Notes under the pieces: model-generated
Databases searched by the model: none
What the model was told of the DNA's origin: nothing
Seen by the model: only the letters and a program-made list of their open reading frames with translations
Translations under genes and position numbers: made by a program
Origin: Paraburkholderia sediminicola
Lineage (GTDB): Bacteria > Pseudomonadota > Gammaproteobacteria > Burkholderiales > Burkholderiaceae
DNA: 64,000 nt
Assembly: GCF_902859805.1 (NCBI RefSeq)
Contig: NZ_CADIKC010000002.1
Location: 248,001-312,000, forward strand
Reading direction: 5' to 3'
In this document: in pieces, positions 1-9,548 of the stretch
Position numbering within the stretch: the first letter of the stretch is position 1
Layout: each line of letters opens with the position of its first letter

Positions 1-2
1 CT

Positions 3-320
3 TGCCAGTACTGGCTGGAAAAAGAACTGGCGCAGGTCGCGCCACGCGTGGTCGTCACACTGGGCGCGACCGCGTTGCAAACGCTGACCGGCCCGCACGT
101 CAATCTGTCCGAATACCTCGGGCAAACCATCGCTCACAACGGCCGTCTGATCGTGCCGACCTGGCACCCGTCGTATGCACTAGGAATGGCCGACGCCACG
201 TTGCGCGACAACGTCGTAGCGACCATTGCGGCGGCGTTCAGCCGCGCGGCGGCGCTGGCGGGAGACAGCGCGCCACCTGAAGGTGAGCATGTTCGGGATA
301 GGTCAGATGCCCAACGGTGA
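3..320 (+). CDS. Uracil-DNA glycosylase family protein, C-terminal part (5' end outside window)
   Basis: Only the last ~105 residues are present; the reading frame is open from base 3 and stops at 318-320. Visible motifs are LGATALQTLTG, matching the LGATA..L.G strand of family 4/UdgX-like glycosylases, and TWHPSYALG, matching the conserved HPS motif near the C-terminus that contacts the DNA minor groove. These enzymes remove uracil from DNA to start base-excision repair. I cannot tell family 4 from UdgX because the N-terminal Fe-S cysteines and the catalytic motif lie outside the window. The C-terminal ~20 residues are low in recognisable structure. Confidence 0.7.
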   Translation, partial: CQYWLEKELAQVAPRVVVTLGATALQTLTGPHVNLSEYLGQTIAHNGRLIVPTWHPSYALGMADATLRDNVVATIAAAFSRAAALAGDSAPPEGEHVRDRSDAQR

Positions 321-505
321 GCCTCTGCGGGAACCTACAGCAGAACCGGCCCGCTCAGGCATGCCGCTTGCGTCGACCGCACCGGTTACACAAGTCGCGA
401 CAATTCCGCCTAAGCTGATGTGACGCCGCCAATCCAGCAAGTTTGTCGCGCGCAATATCGAAGCTTCGAATGCGGCCCCGCGCGTTTCGAAACTACCCAC
501 GTCCC

Positions 506-1210
506 ATGAGCGAAACCAGCCCACGCCTTTTTATCGTCTCGCCCCATTTCGACGACGCCGTCTTCAGTTGCGGCGCGCTACTCGCCGCCCATCCTGACGC
601 CGCGGTCTGCACGGTGTTTGCCGCGCCGCCCGAACAGGAGATGCACACCGAATGGGATGAAAAATCGGGTTTCACGAGCGCCCATCAGGCCACTCACGCC
701 CGCACGCTCGAAGACAACCTCGCCCTGGAAGTGCTCGACGCGATTCCGCTACGCATGCCGTTTCGCGGCAGCCAATACATGGATTCGCCGTCGATCAGCA
801 AACTGGCGGCCGTGCTTGAAGAAACCATCTACCGCACAACCGCGAACACGCTGCTCATGCCGCTCGGCCTGCATCATGACGATCATGTGCTGGTATTCGA
901 AGCCTGCTGCGAAATCCTGCCGCGCCTGTCGCATCTCACGTGGTTTGCCTATGAGGACGCGATTCACCGCCGCACGCCCGGCGTCGTGCAGGCGCGGCTC
1001 GCCGACCTCGCGCAACGCGGCGTCGTCGCGACGCCGGCCTATCCGAGCGTCGGCCACACGATCGATCTCGCGCGCCGCACGCAGCTCAAACGCGAAGCGG
1101 TGAACGCTTACGTAAGCCAGCTGCGCGCCTTCGGCGCGGGCAATTACGACGACGTTTTCGACACCGAACGCTACTGGCAATTGAGCGTGGGGCGCCGCAG
1201 GAAAAAGTAG
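506..1210 (+). CDS. PIG-L family (LmbE-like) deacetylase
   Basis: A 234-residue protein with the PIG-L/LmbE zinc signature near its start: PHFDD at residues 13-17 (His14, Asp16, Asp17) after a hydrophobic strand. A later HHDDH motif (about residue 122) is the second metal/catalytic histidine region. Members hydrolyse N-acetyl groups from GlcNAc-type sugars (GlcNAc-PI, mycothiol or bacillithiol precursors, antibiotic intermediates). An upstream in-frame start at 443 exists, but ATG 506 places the PHFDD strand at the usual distance from the N-terminus. The substrate cannot be deduced; the gene stands alone between unrelated genes. Confidence 0.8.
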   Translation: MSETSPRLFIVSPHFDDAVFSCGALLAAHPDAAVCTVFAAPPEQEMHTEWDEKSGFTSAHQATHARTLEDNLALEVLDAIPLRMPFRGSQYMDSPSISKLAAVLEETIYRTTANTLLMPLGLHHDDHVLVFEACCEILPRLSHLTWFAYEDAIHRRTPGVVQARLADLAQRGVVATPAYPSVGHTIDLARRTQLKREAVNAYVSQLRAFGAGNYDDVFDTERYWQLSVGRRRKK

Positions 1211-1329
1211 GAGTGCGCGGCGTGCTGGATCGCCTACGCTAGAAGGAAACGGCTGGCGTGTGGGTGAACTCGACCGACAGCGGCCGTACCGCCCGCTTTC
1301 CGTTCGCCTCTCAACTCAAAGGTGATGCA

Positions 1330-1482
1330 ATGAGCTACGACATGCATACCAGCCCGATTCCCGACCCGAACGCCGATCCGAACCGGGACCCGGAAGCCGA
1401 TCCGCTCGTGCCGCCGTCGCCGGGTCATCACACCGAGGAGCCGCAGCGACCCGATGGACCGCCGGACAAAGACCCGGTGTGA
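1330..1482 (+). CDS. Small proline/aspartate-rich protein, unknown function
   Basis: A 50-residue ORF preceded by an AAAGGTG ribosome-binding site about 5 bases before the ATG. The product is strongly acidic and proline-rich, with repeated D-P-N/D-P-E steps (IPDPNADPNRDPEADP) and PPSPGHH, so it is probably disordered. No domain is recognised. The good Shine-Dalgarno sequence and normal codon use make it a credible small gene, but nothing indicates its role. Confidence 0.5.
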   Translation: MSYDMHTSPIPDPNADPNRDPEADPLVPPSPGHHTEEPQRPDGPPDKDPV

Positions 1483-1544
1483 CGGCACGGCGCGCGTGTT
1501 ACCCGCTGCCGGATCATGACGGCACGCGCGACTGATCGTGCGCT

Positions 1545-2612
1545 TTAGCGCGTCAGTTCGCTAAAACCCTGCAACAGACGGTCGATGTCGGCGGCGTGGA
1601 TGTTGCCCATCGTCGAGATGCGGAACAGTTCGGCCGACAAGCCGCCTTGACCCGCATAGATGACGAAGCCGCGCGCTTTCAGCGCGTCGTGCAACTGCGG
1701 ATACGCCACGCCATCCGGCAAGCGATACGCGCGCAGCACCACCGACGACTGCTCCGGCGGCAACACACTGCCGATGCCCCGCTCCGCGAGACCCGCGCGA
1801 GCCTGCTCGGCGAGCGCTGCGTAACGCGCGTGGCGCGCCTGCCAGCCGCCTTCGTCGGCGAGTTCGCGCAGCGCTTCGACCAGTGCGTAATACGCATGGA
1901 CCGACGGCGTGAACGGCGTATTGCGCTGATCCTGCAAACGCGCGAGGCGCCCGAGGTCCAGGTAATACGTGCGGCTCGCCGCCTGCGCGAGCGCCGCGCG
2001 CCGCACCAGCACGAACGACGCGCCCGGCACGCCATGCAGACACTTGTTCGCGGTCGCAGCGACGGCGTCGAGACTGGCGTCGGCGAAATCGATCGCTTCC
2101 GCGCCGAAGCTGCTGACACCGTCAACCAGCAGACGCAGACCGCGTTCGCGGCAGAGCGCGCCGAGCGCTTGCAGATCGTTCAGACGGCCGGTGGTCGTTT
2201 CGTGATGAATCACGGCAACGTGCGTGAACGCTTTGTCCGCATCGAGGCGTTCGGCGATCTTCGCGAGATCCGGCGCCTGCATCCAGTCGTGTTTCAGCGA
2301 CTCGTGCGCGATGCCGTATTGCGTGGCGATCTGCGAAATACGCTCACCGTACACGCCGTTTTCCACGACGAGCAGCTTGCCGTTTTGCGGCACCAGCGCG
2401 GCGGTCATGCTTTCAACAGCGGCCGTGCCGGAACCGGTCATCAGCACCGCTTGCCATTCATCTGCGTCGAGGCCGTACAGATCGACCAGGCGCGTGCGCG
2501 CCTCTTCCTGCAAGTCGAAAAACTCGCTTTCGCGGTGGCACAGATCCGTTTGCAACAGGCTGTTGCGGACGCGTTCGGTGAGCGTCACCGGGCCGGGATT
2601 GAGCAGCAGCAT
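1545..2612 (-). CDS. phnW: 2-aminoethylphosphonate--pyruvate transaminase
   Basis: A fold-type I PLP aminotransferase of 355 residues. It opens with LLLNPGPVTLT and has GSGTAAVE and the ATANKCLHGVPG segment, whose lysine is the expected PLP Schiff-base residue of PhnW. The enzyme interconverts phosphonoacetaldehyde + alanine and 2-aminoethylphosphonate + pyruvate. A GTG at 2621 is in frame, but AAGGAG overlaps it and sits 8 bases before ATG 2612, so the ATG is chosen. The stop codon of the upstream decarboxylase gene lies next to this Shine-Dalgarno. As last gene of a PEP-mutase operon it most likely works in the synthetic direction, making 2-AEP, although many PhnW enzymes are catabolic. Confidence 0.9.
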   Translation of the reverse strand: MLLLNPGPVTLTERVRNSLLQTDLCHRESEFFDLQEEARTRLVDLYGLDADEWQAVLMTGSGTAAVESMTAALVPQNGKLLVVENGVYGERISQIATQYGIAHESLKHDWMQAPDLAKIAERLDADKAFTHVAVIHHETTTGRLNDLQALGALCRERGLRLLVDGVSSFGAEAIDFADASLDAVAATANKCLHGVPGASFVLVRRAALAQAASRTYYLDLGRLARLQDQRNTPFTPSVHAYYALVEALRELADEGGWQARHARYAALAEQARAGLAERGIGSVLPPEQSSVVLRAYRLPDGVAYPQLHDALKARGFVIYAGQGGLSAELFRISTMGNIHAADIDRLLQGFSELTR

Positions 2613-2624
2613 TGAGCGCACTCC

Positions 2625-3791
2625 TTAAGCGGCGCCGATGTGGCGCATCAGGCGCGTCTTCACATCGGGCGGGGTGATAGTGGGACGCGGCAGGCCATCG
2701 GGCGTGCCGCGGCGAATCGCCAGTCGCGCGAAGCGCGGACCATGGGGCGACGGCGCTGTTTCGAACAGTTCGTCGATCACGTTGACGTCATCGCTTTCAA
2801 CTGCCGACGCGTAACCGCACGCCGCGGCCACGCCCGCAAACGAGACTTGCGACGACACCGTCGCCTGGCCACCGGTTGAGTCGTGCGCGCCGTTATCGAG
2901 CAACACGTGCGTGAGATTCGACGGACCGTACGCGCCGAGCGTCGCGAATGCGCCCATGCGCATCAGCGCGGCGCCGTCGCCGTCGAGCGCGACCACGTGC
3001 AGATCCGGACGCGCAAGCGCGAGACCCAACGCGAACGGCGTCACGCAACCCATCGAGCCGACCATGTACAACTGGTTGGGACGGTCGTCGATGGCATAGA
3101 GTTCGCGGCCGCAGAATCCGGTCGACGCGAGCACCACCGTCGATTCGAGCGGCGTGTGTGCGATGACTTTCTGCAGCGCATCGTGACGCGAAGCCAGTTC
3201 ATTCGCCGCGACATTCTTGAATTGCGAACGCGGCGCGACCGGCACACGGCGGGCACCCGCAGCGCCTTCTTTCAACTCGTACGGCGCCACGCTGCCCTTT
3301 TGCATCACAAGCGCGTACGGACGGCCGGTTTCATCCATATGAGCAATCGCGCGATCCAGCGCCGGACCGATCGCGTCGGCTTCGGTCGGGAAAGTCTCCC
3401 ACGGAATCTCCATGGTATCGAGCATCGCGGGCGTGACTGGGCCCATCAGCGCGTGCTGCGGCTCGTCCGCGACGCCGGGTTGCCCGCGCCACGTCACGAT
3501 CAGCAACTGCGGCAGACGGAAGGTCCACGTGAGCGAGGTCAACGGACTCACGGCATTGCCGAGGCCGGAGTTCTGCATCATCGTGATGCCGCGCCGGCCG
3601 TTCTGCGCGCCGAGCGTGACACCCGCGATCAACGCAACCGCGTCGCCTTCATTGGCAGCCGAGACGTAATGCAGCGATTCGTCCTGCAACACGTAGTTGA
3701 TGAACGGCGTCAGATACGAGCACGGTACGCCTGCATACCAGTCGAAGCCGCGTTCACGCGCCGCCTCGACGAACTGTGCCGCCTCGATCAT
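2625..3791 (-). CDS. aepY: Phosphonopyruvate decarboxylase
   Basis: A 388-residue thiamin-diphosphate enzyme. The N-terminal half is the PYR-type domain ([25 protein letters not shown] with the activating glutamate). The C-terminal half has the Mg/ThDP motif ALDGDGAAL followed by [13 protein letters not shown]. This is the standard architecture of Ppd, which decarboxylates 3-phosphonopyruvate to phosphonoacetaldehyde and pulls the unfavourable PEP mutase equilibrium forward. Its ATG overlaps the stop of the PEP mutase gene (ATGA, 4 bp) and its stop abuts phnW, so the three genes are translationally coupled. Confidence 0.92.
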   Translation of the reverse strand: MIEAAQFVEAARERGFDWYAGVPCSYLTPFINYVLQDESLHYVSAANEGDAVALIAGVTLGAQNGRRGITMMQNSGLGNAVSPLTSLTWTFRLPQLLIVTWRGQPGVADEPQHALMGPVTPAMLDTMEIPWETFPTEADAIGPALDRAIAHMDETGRPYALVMQKGSVAPYELKEGAAGARRVPVAPRSQFKNVAANELASRHDALQKVIAHTPLESTVVLASTGFCGRELYAIDDRPNQLYMVGSMGCVTPFALGLALARPDLHVVALDGDGAALMRMGAFATLGAYGPSNLTHVLLDNGAHDSTGGQATVSSQVSFAGVAAACGYASAVESDDVNVIDELFETAPSPHGPRFARLAIRRGTPDGLPRPTITPPDVKTRLMRHIGAA

Positions 3792-5506
3792 TGCACGGCT
3801 CCGCTGGCTTCGTTCGTGTTGCCGCCGGCCGCTGCGAACGGCGCTTGTGCATGCGCGAAATCGCCGGCACGACGGAAGTCGTCCAGATCGTTCACACCGC
3901 GCCAGTGGCCATGCACGTATTGCACTTCGATCGATTCACCGGCTTCGATCAGCGCGTTCAGCAGCGCGGGCATATCGAGCGAATCGAAATCCGGGCGTGC
4001 CTGCAGTTTGCCGAGTACCGCTTGCAAACGCTCACGCCCTTCGCCGCGTACATTCAGCAGGCCGACCCAGCGGCCATGCGGCGTTTGCGAAGCGATGGCC
4101 GACGAGGCCTCCTGCCCGCTCGACACATGACGCAGCGTGACCTTGTTGCCGAACAGGCCGCGATCGTCGGCTGCCGAGCACCATGCGAAATCGCGCACGC
4201 TGGCGTTTTCCGCATCGGTCAGCGACGAATCGACCACCACGCTGAACGCGGCTTCGCTCTCGACCAGGTCGCGCAGGATGTAGCTGCGGAACAGCAGATC
4301 GCCATAGGAAATGACCGTGTCACCCGCAAGCTTGTCGACCGCGCAGGCGAGCGATGCCAGTTCGCCGGTTTGCGCGTGACGTTCGTTGACGACCAGCTTG
4401 ATGCCGGCCGTATCGATCGCATCGGCGCGATAACCGCCGACCACGGTGATGTCGTTGACGCTCTGTTTCTTGAAGGCATCGATGAGCCAGCGCAACAGCG
4501 GTTTGCCCGCGATTGGCAGCATGACTTTCGGACGATCTTCGGTGACCGCTTCGAGGCCCTTGCCGCGGCTGGCCGCGAGCACGATAGCGGAGCCCGCCGA
4601 GCGTCCGCTCGACAGATAGCGGTCTTCCGCTTCCGAGTATTCGTCCGCGTCTTGCAGACGGAAAATTTCGTTGACGGCGGCGATACTGTCTTCGACATTG
4701 ACGAGCGTTTCGCTCGAATGAATTTCCTTGGCGACGGCCTGCATGGCCGAGGTTGCCGCGCGGATCAGATGATTTGCCCAGATAACCGTGCTGATGCCGG
4801 CTTCGCGGAACACTTCGGTGGGCGTGCTGTAGTACTTGGTCGGCACGATGACGAGCGGCCCGCGGCCGGCCCACTCGCGCGCGAACTCGAGGATTTCATC
4901 GGGACGCGAGAGCTTGCTGTGAATCAGGATCGCGTCGGCGCCGGCTTGCCGATAGGCTTCCGCGCGACGCAGTGCTTCGTCCATTCCCCAGCCGGCGATC
5001 AGTGCTTCGACGCGCGCGACGATCGAGAAATTTTCATCCGACTGCGAGTCTTTGCCGGCTTTGATCTTGCCGCAGAACTCGTCCATATCGGCGAGCGGCT
5101 GCGCTTCGCCGTTGATGAAGCTATTCGTTTTCGGGAATTGTTTGTCTTCGATGCAGACGCCGGCGATGCCGCGTTGTTCGAGTTTGCGCACGAGGCGTCG
5201 CACGTTGTTGAAGTTGCCGTAGCCGGTGTCGCCATCGAGGAGGATGGGCAGATCACTGGCGTCGGCCATGAATTCGAGGTTGTCGACGACTTGCGTCCAG
5301 CTGGCTTCATTGTTGTCGCGCACGCCGAATTGGGCGGAGATCGCGAGACCCGAACCCCAGATCGCCTTGAAGCCGGCTTCGCGGACGATACGGGCGGAGA
5401 GACCGTTGTGGGCCTCCATCATGAATTCGAGTTCGTTGCTGACGAGCATCTGGCGCAGACGCGCACTGCGGGAAGCGGAGACGAAAGCAGGTTCGCGGGC
5501 GTTCAT
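3788..5506 (-). CDS. aepX: Phosphoenolpyruvate mutase fused to a phosphonate nucleotidyltransferase domain
   Basis: A 572-residue two-domain protein. Residues ~1-300 are an isocitrate-lyase-like TIM barrel carrying [11 protein letters not shown], the EDK-x5-NS signature of true PEP mutases, plus [10 protein letters not shown] for Mg binding. Residues ~320-565 are a sugar-phosphate-type nucleotidyltransferase ([18 protein letters not shown], then [10 protein letters not shown]), as in PntC/LicC cytidylyltransferases. The first domain rearranges PEP to phosphonopyruvate. The second probably activates 2-AEP as CMP-AEP for transfer to lipid or glycan. ATG 5506 is preceded by AAGGAG at good spacing; in-frame codons up to 5671 lie in the T/G-biased leader and are not used. 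No AEP-transferase gene is seen here. Confidence 0.9.
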   Translation of the reverse strand: MNAREPAFVSASRSARLRQMLVSNELEFMMEAHNGLSARIVREAGFKAIWGSGLAISAQFGVRDNNEASWTQVVDNLEFMADASDLPILLDGDTGYGNFNNVRRLVRKLEQRGIAGVCIEDKQFPKTNSFINGEAQPLADMDEFCGKIKAGKDSQSDENFSIVARVEALIAGWGMDEALRRAEAYRQAGADAILIHSKLSRPDEILEFAREWAGRGPLVIVPTKYYSTPTEVFREAGISTVIWANHLIRAATSAMQAVAKEIHSSETLVNVEDSIAAVNEIFRLQDADEYSEAEDRYLSSGRSAGSAIVLAASRGKGLEAVTEDRPKVMLPIAGKPLLRWLIDAFKKQSVNDITVVGGYRADAIDTAGIKLVVNERHAQTGELASLACAVDKLAGDTVISYGDLLFRSYILRDLVESEAAFSVVVDSSLTDAENASVRDFAWCSAADDRGLFGNKVTLRHVSSGQEASSAIASQTPHGRWVGLLNVRGEGRERLQAVLGKLQARPDFDSLDMPALLNALIEAGESIEVQYVHGHWRGVNDLDDFRRAGDFAHAQAPFAAAGGNTNEASGAVQ

Positions 5507-5887
5507 TTTCTTTACTCCTTGTGGCGGGCTTATTGATGCTATTTTTTTGCCCGGCTGGTACTGGAAAATGGCGACTATAGCTGAAATCGTTTTTATCTGG
5601 TGTTGAAGTGGTATTGGGGTTCTTTTGATGTTGCTGTTAAGTGGGGAAATGTGCTGTTTTTTGCATTTCATGCAGTGGCGATTTGATTTGGATTTTTTTG
5701 GCGTTATGTGGAGGAATGTGAGTGGGCCCTGCGGGGCTTGGGGTTTGGGGTCGATTTTTTGCTTTTCTTATTTGATTTTGTTTTTGGTGTTTTTGTGTTT
5801 TTATTTTGTTTATTCTGGTTTTGTATTGATTGGGGTATTAGGGATTGGTGTTTGCCCTTTGCGCGGGCTGGCGTTTTTTCAGTTTGC
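5507..5887. other. Gene-free stretch with extreme T/G bias on the plus strand
   Basis: This is the leader region of aepX (minus strand). From about 5560 to 5890 the plus strand is dominated by T and G with very few A or C, in a genome that is otherwise GC-rich. Long ORFs here (5625-5891, 5708-5953) encode runs of Phe/Leu/Val/Gly, which is simply what T/G-rich DNA encodes; they lack a recognisable domain or Shine-Dalgarno and are not called. The aepX promoter must lie here or in the repeat to the right, but I cannot pick a hexamer pair with confidence. Confidence 0.6.
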
Positions 5888-6235
5888 TTAGGGCTTTGGC
5901 CTTTCCTTGTTCTGGCTTTGGTGCCTTTCCTTGTTTTGTTAGTGGTCTATTAGCGTTCCCCCTGTGCGGGGGGCACCTACTTTTCTTTGCCGGCTGCAAA
6001 GAAAAGTAGGCAAAAGAAAGCAGCTCAAACCGCTAATGCTAAGCGGGCACCGTAGTTTGCTGCGGGTAGTGGTGCATCTGGAATCCGTGCCCTCCCACAT
6101 TCCGCGTTAGTGACAAAGGACTCATCAGCTCCCACTTCGCACTGCGTGCGTCGCGGACGGGTTTGCAGGGGAAACCTCAGGTTTCGGTTGGGGTTTGTGG
6201 GGGCCGTCGGCTTCGCCTCGGCGACGCGCCTCCTC
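5888..6235 (+). repeat. Island A, left arm of a long inverted repeat (L-type)
   Basis: This block closely matches 46075-46475 in the same orientation. Its outer ~200 bases are an imperfect inverted copy of 6490-6690. It contains a C5/G5 hairpin (5958-5972) and a perfect 15-bp stem with 5-base loop (5976-5990 with 5996-6010, stem CCTACTTTTCTTTGC). A segment around GCTCAAACCGCTAATGC and a long arm to about 6235 follow. One full copy of a 24-base unit (5905-5928) plus a partial one lie at the outer edge. No transposase or coding gene is present. Annotation pipelines may call small proteins here, but those ORFs just reflect the repeat. Confidence 0.8.
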
Positions 6236-6408
6236 ACTTATGGGCGAAACCCACTTCAAATGAAATTTTAATTAGTACCGCTCACACTCGCAGCGGCCAT
6301 GCAATGACTAGTCTCGGCGCTGAGCAAAACGCGAAAGTCTGAACGCGAGAACGCAGACGAAAAAGCACATACGTGTAGGCACGCGTGAGCAAAAACGTAC
6401 TGAGTGGT

Positions 6409-6690
6409 TTTAAGAAGTACGCTTCGGCGCGCGCAGCGCCGCCGGAAGAATGACGCCCTTGTCACAAGCACATGCAGGTGCACGAACCCAGATTCCAGTC
6501 GCACCACTACCCACAGCAGACCACGGGCCCCACTTAGCATTAGCGGTTTGAGCCGCTTTCTTTTGCCTACTTTTCTTTGCGGCATGCAAAGAAAAGTAGG
6601 TGCCCCCCCGCACAGGGGGAACGCTAATAGACCACTAACAAAACAAGGAAAGGCCAAAGCCCCAAGAACACGGACAATCCAGCGCCGCGC
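6409..6690 (-). repeat. Island A, right arm of the inverted repeat (R-type)
   Basis: The inverted partner of the 5888-6090 arm, carrying the same 15-bp stem (6566-6580 with 6586-6600, loop GGCAT) and the C5/G5 hairpin (6603-6619). Its inner part (6409-6500, around CTTCGGCGCGCGCAGCGCCG) differs from the left arm but matches the right arm of island B (46673-46770). The element therefore has two distinct arm types, L and R, facing each other. The core between the arms (6236-6408) shows no similarity to the island B core and no credible ORF. Confidence 0.8.
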
Positions 6691-6908
6691 AGGCAAAAAA
6701 AACCCAAAAAACCAAACCTATATAGTCAGACAAATAAAAACAACGGGTTTCCCCTCCCCTGCGGAGCAAACAACAACAAGCCGTAAACACAGTCAGCAAC
6801 AAGCCACTCGCTGCAAGCGAAAAAGCAACCCGCGAAAAGCGAAGTGCCTACCCTGACCGACCATCTCGCGACAGCGAAAGCAAAAGCGAAAGCAAAAAGC
6901 CCATTGCT
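6691..6908. other. A/C-biased leader before the chemoreceptor gene
   Basis: The plus strand here is rich in A and C and poor in G and T, the exact mirror of 5560-5890. It ends in a purine-rich run (GCGAAAGCAAAAGCGAAAGC) just before ATG 6909. No gene is supported. It should contain the promoter and leader of the chemoreceptor gene, but no clear -35/-10 pair is visible. Confidence 0.5.
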
Positions 6909-8453
6909 ATGACTCTGAACAAAAAACTAGCCTCAATGATCGCGGTCCTCTGGACCGGCCTGATCCTGATTGGCGGCTTCGGCGCATGGCAAAACCGCGC
7001 CTCGATGATCTCGGATCGCCGCGATCAACTCGTCGCGCTGATCGACCAGGCCAATCACATCGTCAACCGCTACTACACCCTCGCCCAACAGCACGCGATC
7101 ACCGAAGACGAAGCTAAAAAGCAGGCGCTCGAAACGCTCGCGGCCATGCGCTACGGCAAAGATGGCTATATCTCCGTCAACAACTCGCAATCGGTCATGC
7201 TGATGCACCCGATCAAGCAGGAACTGGTCGGCAAGAACATGGCGCAATTCACCGATCCGGCTGGCAATCATCTGTTCACGGATATCGTCACCGCAGGCAA
7301 TCACGAGGGCGGCGGCTATGTCGACTATCTCTGGGCCAAACCCGGCAGCGATAAGCCCGTGGCGAAAACCAGCTTCTCGCGTCACTTCGAACCGTGGGAC
7401 TGGTATCTCGTCACCGGCATGTACATGGACGACGTGCAGCGCGCCTTCTACGCCAACCTGCTGCGTTGGCTCGTCATCACCCTGACGCTCGGCGCAATCG
7501 CCACGACCGTCATGCTGCTGGTGTTGCGCAGCATCCGCCGCACGCTCGGCGGCGATCTCGAAGTCGCGGTCGAAGCGACTCAACTGATGGCAAGCGGCAA
7601 CCTCGCCACGCGCGTGCCGCTGCAAGCAAACGACACCGGCGGCAGTCTGCTGCACGCGCTCCACACCATGCAGGCAGGTCTCGTCGATACGGTTTCGCGC
7701 GTGCGTCTCGGCACTGAAAACATCAATATCGGCGCAACCGAAATCGCCGCCGGCAACACGGATCTGTCGCAACGCACCGAGGAACAGGCCGCGGCGCTGG
7801 TCGAAACGGCGTCGAGCATGGATCAGATGACGGTCAACGTGAAGCAGAACGCGGACAGCGCGCTGCAAGCGGCGCAACTCGCCGGTCAGGCAGCGGATGT
7901 GGCCACGCGCGGCAGCCGCGTCGTCGACGACGTGGTCCGCACCATGGGCGAAATCACCACCAGCTCGCGGCAGATCGGCGACATCATCGGCGTGATCGAC
8001 GGCATCGCGTTCCAGACCAACATCCTCGCGCTCAACGCAGCGGTCGAAGCGGCGCGCGCGGGCGAACAGGGCCGCGGCTTCGCGGTGGTCGCCGCGGAAG
8101 TGCGCAGCCTCGCGCAGCGCTCGGCCACGGCCGCGAAGGAAATCAAGGCGTTGATCGAAACGTCCACCCATACCGTCGAAGCCGGCGCGTCGCTGGTCGC
8201 CAACGCCGGTTCGACCATGGGCGAGATCGTGCAGTCGGTGCGCCGCGTGAACGAAATCCTCGAGGAAATCAGCAACGCGTCGCGCGAACAGAGCGCGGGC
8301 ATCGAACAGGTCAATCGCGCAGTCGGCGAAATGGATCAGGTCACGCAGCAAAACGCCGCGCTGGTCGAAGAAGCCGCCGCCGCGGCCCATTCACTGAAGG
8401 ATCAGGTCGGCGTGTTGCGCGAGGCAATCTCGAGTTTCGCTCTGCCAGCCTGA
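6909..8453 (+). CDS. Methyl-accepting chemotaxis protein with single Cache sensor domain
   Basis: A 514-residue inner-membrane chemoreceptor. TM1 is at ~8-27. A periplasmic sCache_2-type sensor follows at ~30-185 ([19 protein letters not shown], then [14 protein letters not shown]). TM2 is at ~190-210, then HAMP (~212-265) and a cytoplasmic signalling domain with the hairpin tip around residue 375 ([20 protein letters not shown]). Such receptors often sense small organic acids and control CheA. There is no C-terminal NWETF-like CheR tether. The first codons are A/C-biased like the leader; the rest is normal. The gene stands alone and is followed by two hairpins. Confidence 0.93.
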   Translation: MTLNKKLASMIAVLWTGLILIGGFGAWQNRASMISDRRDQLVALIDQANHIVNRYYTLAQQHAITEDEAKKQALETLAAMRYGKDGYISVNNSQSVMLMHPIKQELVGKNMAQFTDPAGNHLFTDIVTAGNHEGGGYVDYLWAKPGSDKPVAKTSFSRHFEPWDWYLVTGMYMDDVQRAFYANLLRWLVITLTLGAIATTVMLLVLRSIRRTLGGDLEVAVEATQLMASGNLATRVPLQANDTGGSLLHALHTMQAGLVDTVSRVRLGTENINIGATEIAAGNTDLSQRTEEQAAALVETASSMDQMTVNVKQNADSALQAAQLAGQAADVATRGSRVVDDVVRTMGEITTSSRQIGDIIGVIDGIAFQTNILALNAAVEAARAGEQGRGFAVVAAEVRSLAQRSATAAKEIKALIETSTHTVEAGASLVANAGSTMGEIVQSVRRVNEILEEISNASREQSAGIEQVNRAVGEMDQVTQQNAALVEEAAAAAHSLKDQVGVLREAISSFALPA

Positions 8454-8509
8454 GGCTGCCGGCTATTTCAGGCTGCGGGATATAGGCAGAAGAGAGGCAG
8501 AAAAAAGAA

Positions 8510-8538
8510 GGCGCTCTACAGGCAGAGAGCGCCTCTTT
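8510..8538 (+). terminator. Rho-independent terminator after the chemoreceptor gene
   Basis: Perfect 8-bp stem GGCGCTCT (8510-8517) with AGAGCGCC (8526-8533), 8-base loop, followed by TCTTT. It lies 57 bases past the stop codon at 8453. Confidence 0.7.
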
Positions 8539-8578
8539 AACACGCCGCGTCGGAGTCGACGCATTAATCGAACGAGCC

Positions 8579-8613
8579 AGCCGCGCGGATTTTTCAAGTC
8601 CACGCGGCTTTTT
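8579..8613 (+). terminator. Second terminator-like hairpin
   Basis: Stem AGCCGCGCGGA (8579-8589) with TCCACGCGGCT (8599-8609), one mismatch, followed by a T run. It may be a back-up terminator for the chemoreceptor gene. Confidence 0.6.
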
Positions 8614-8804
8614 GTATTCAGCGAACGCTTACCGCGCCCGATTCCGCAACCAGGTTAAGCCGAATTTGGCATCGCCGAATTCGGCTTAAGGCATTTTCAT
8701 CAGGACCCGCCGCTTCCGATAATGGCCGCTTTCCAACGCGTGCCTCGCGGCAAGCTCCCATGCGAGCCCCCTCTCGCGAGCGCCGCCACCCAAGGCTCGC
8801 TGTC

Positions 8805-9428
8805 ATGTTGCTCCACCTCCTCTACCTCGTGGCGATCATCGCCGAAGCCATGTCCGGCGCATTGATGGGCATGCGCCGCGGCATGGACCGCTTCGGCCTG
8901 TGCCTCGTCGGCACGGTCACCGCGCTCGGCGGCGGCACAGTGCGCGACGTGCTGCTCGGCCACTATCCCCTTGCATGGATCTCGCATCCAGATTACGTTC
9001 TGATTACAATCGGGGCAGCGTCGGTTGCCGCGGCGGGCGCCAGATGGCTGCGCAACTGGCAACGGCTGTTCGTCACGGTCGACGCAATCGGCCTGATCGC
9101 GTTCACGGTTATCGGTTGCGACGTCGCCGCGACGCTGGACGTGAGCCCGGCGATCGTTGTGCTGGCCGGTGCGATCACCGGCGTGTGCGGCGGCATGCTG
9201 CGCGACCTGCTGTGCAACCAGATGCCGCTCGTGCTGCGTCAGGAGTTGTACGCCAGCATCGCGCTCGGCGCCGGGGCGTTGTATGTCGCACTACAGGCCT
9301 GCGACGTGGCGCCGGCGCCGGCCTCGATCGTGGTACTGGCCGTCGGTTTCGCAGTGCGCATGCTGGCGGTGCGGTTTCGCTGGCAACTCAAGGTATTCAC
9401 CGCCGCCGATTCGGGCGGCGCAGGCTAA
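8805..9428 (+). CDS. TRIC-type (UPF0126/YadS-like) membrane channel protein
   Basis: A 207-residue integral membrane protein made of two copies of the UPF0126 repeat. Each repeat has a glycine-rich helix break: GGGTVRDVLLG (~45-55) and GGMLRDLLCNQ (~130-140). About seven hydrophobic segments are visible, as in bacterial homologues of trimeric intracellular cation channels, which conduct K+/Na+. ATG 8805 is chosen over the upstream 8760 start because the latter adds an Arg-rich stretch before the first membrane helix. No operon partner is evident; the next gene starts 120 bases downstream. Confidence 0.88.
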   Translation: MLLHLLYLVAIIAEAMSGALMGMRRGMDRFGLCLVGTVTALGGGTVRDVLLGHYPLAWISHPDYVLITIGAASVAAAGARWLRNWQRLFVTVDAIGLIAFTVIGCDVAATLDVSPAIVVLAGAITGVCGGMLRDLLCNQMPLVLRQELYASIALGAGALYVALQACDVAPAPASIVVLAVGFAVRMLAVRFRWQLKVFTAADSGGAG

Positions 9429-9548
9429 TCCCGCTGCACGCCACGCGCGTGTGGCTTTCGCTCGAGGAGCACACTCGACAGTCACGCGCAACAGGACATC
9501 GGCCTCGCCGGTTTCTCGCCCTTGCACTGCTGTTCGTTACCCGCACTC

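Noticed and set aside
3776..5536. Plus-strand ORF of 586 codons antisense to aepX
   Set aside because: Shadow of a GC-rich gene; the minus-strand frame has PEP mutase and nucleotidyltransferase motifs.
5625..5953. Hydrophobic ORFs (Phe/Leu/Val-rich) in the T/G-rich stretch upstream of aepX
   Set aside because: Their composition follows from T/G-rich DNA; overlapping frames look equally hydrophobic, there is no Shine-Dalgarno or domain, and they run into the repeat.
6025..6856. Several ORFs of 67-150 codons on both strands through island A (e.g. with KKSRQKKAAQTANAK)
   Set aside because: They are translations of the repeat arms and hairpins, recur at island B in the same way, and have no independent coding signal.
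6933..8390. Minus-strand ORF of 485 codons antisense to the chemoreceptor
   Set aside because: Arg/Asp/His-rich shadow; the plus strand encodes a full MCP.
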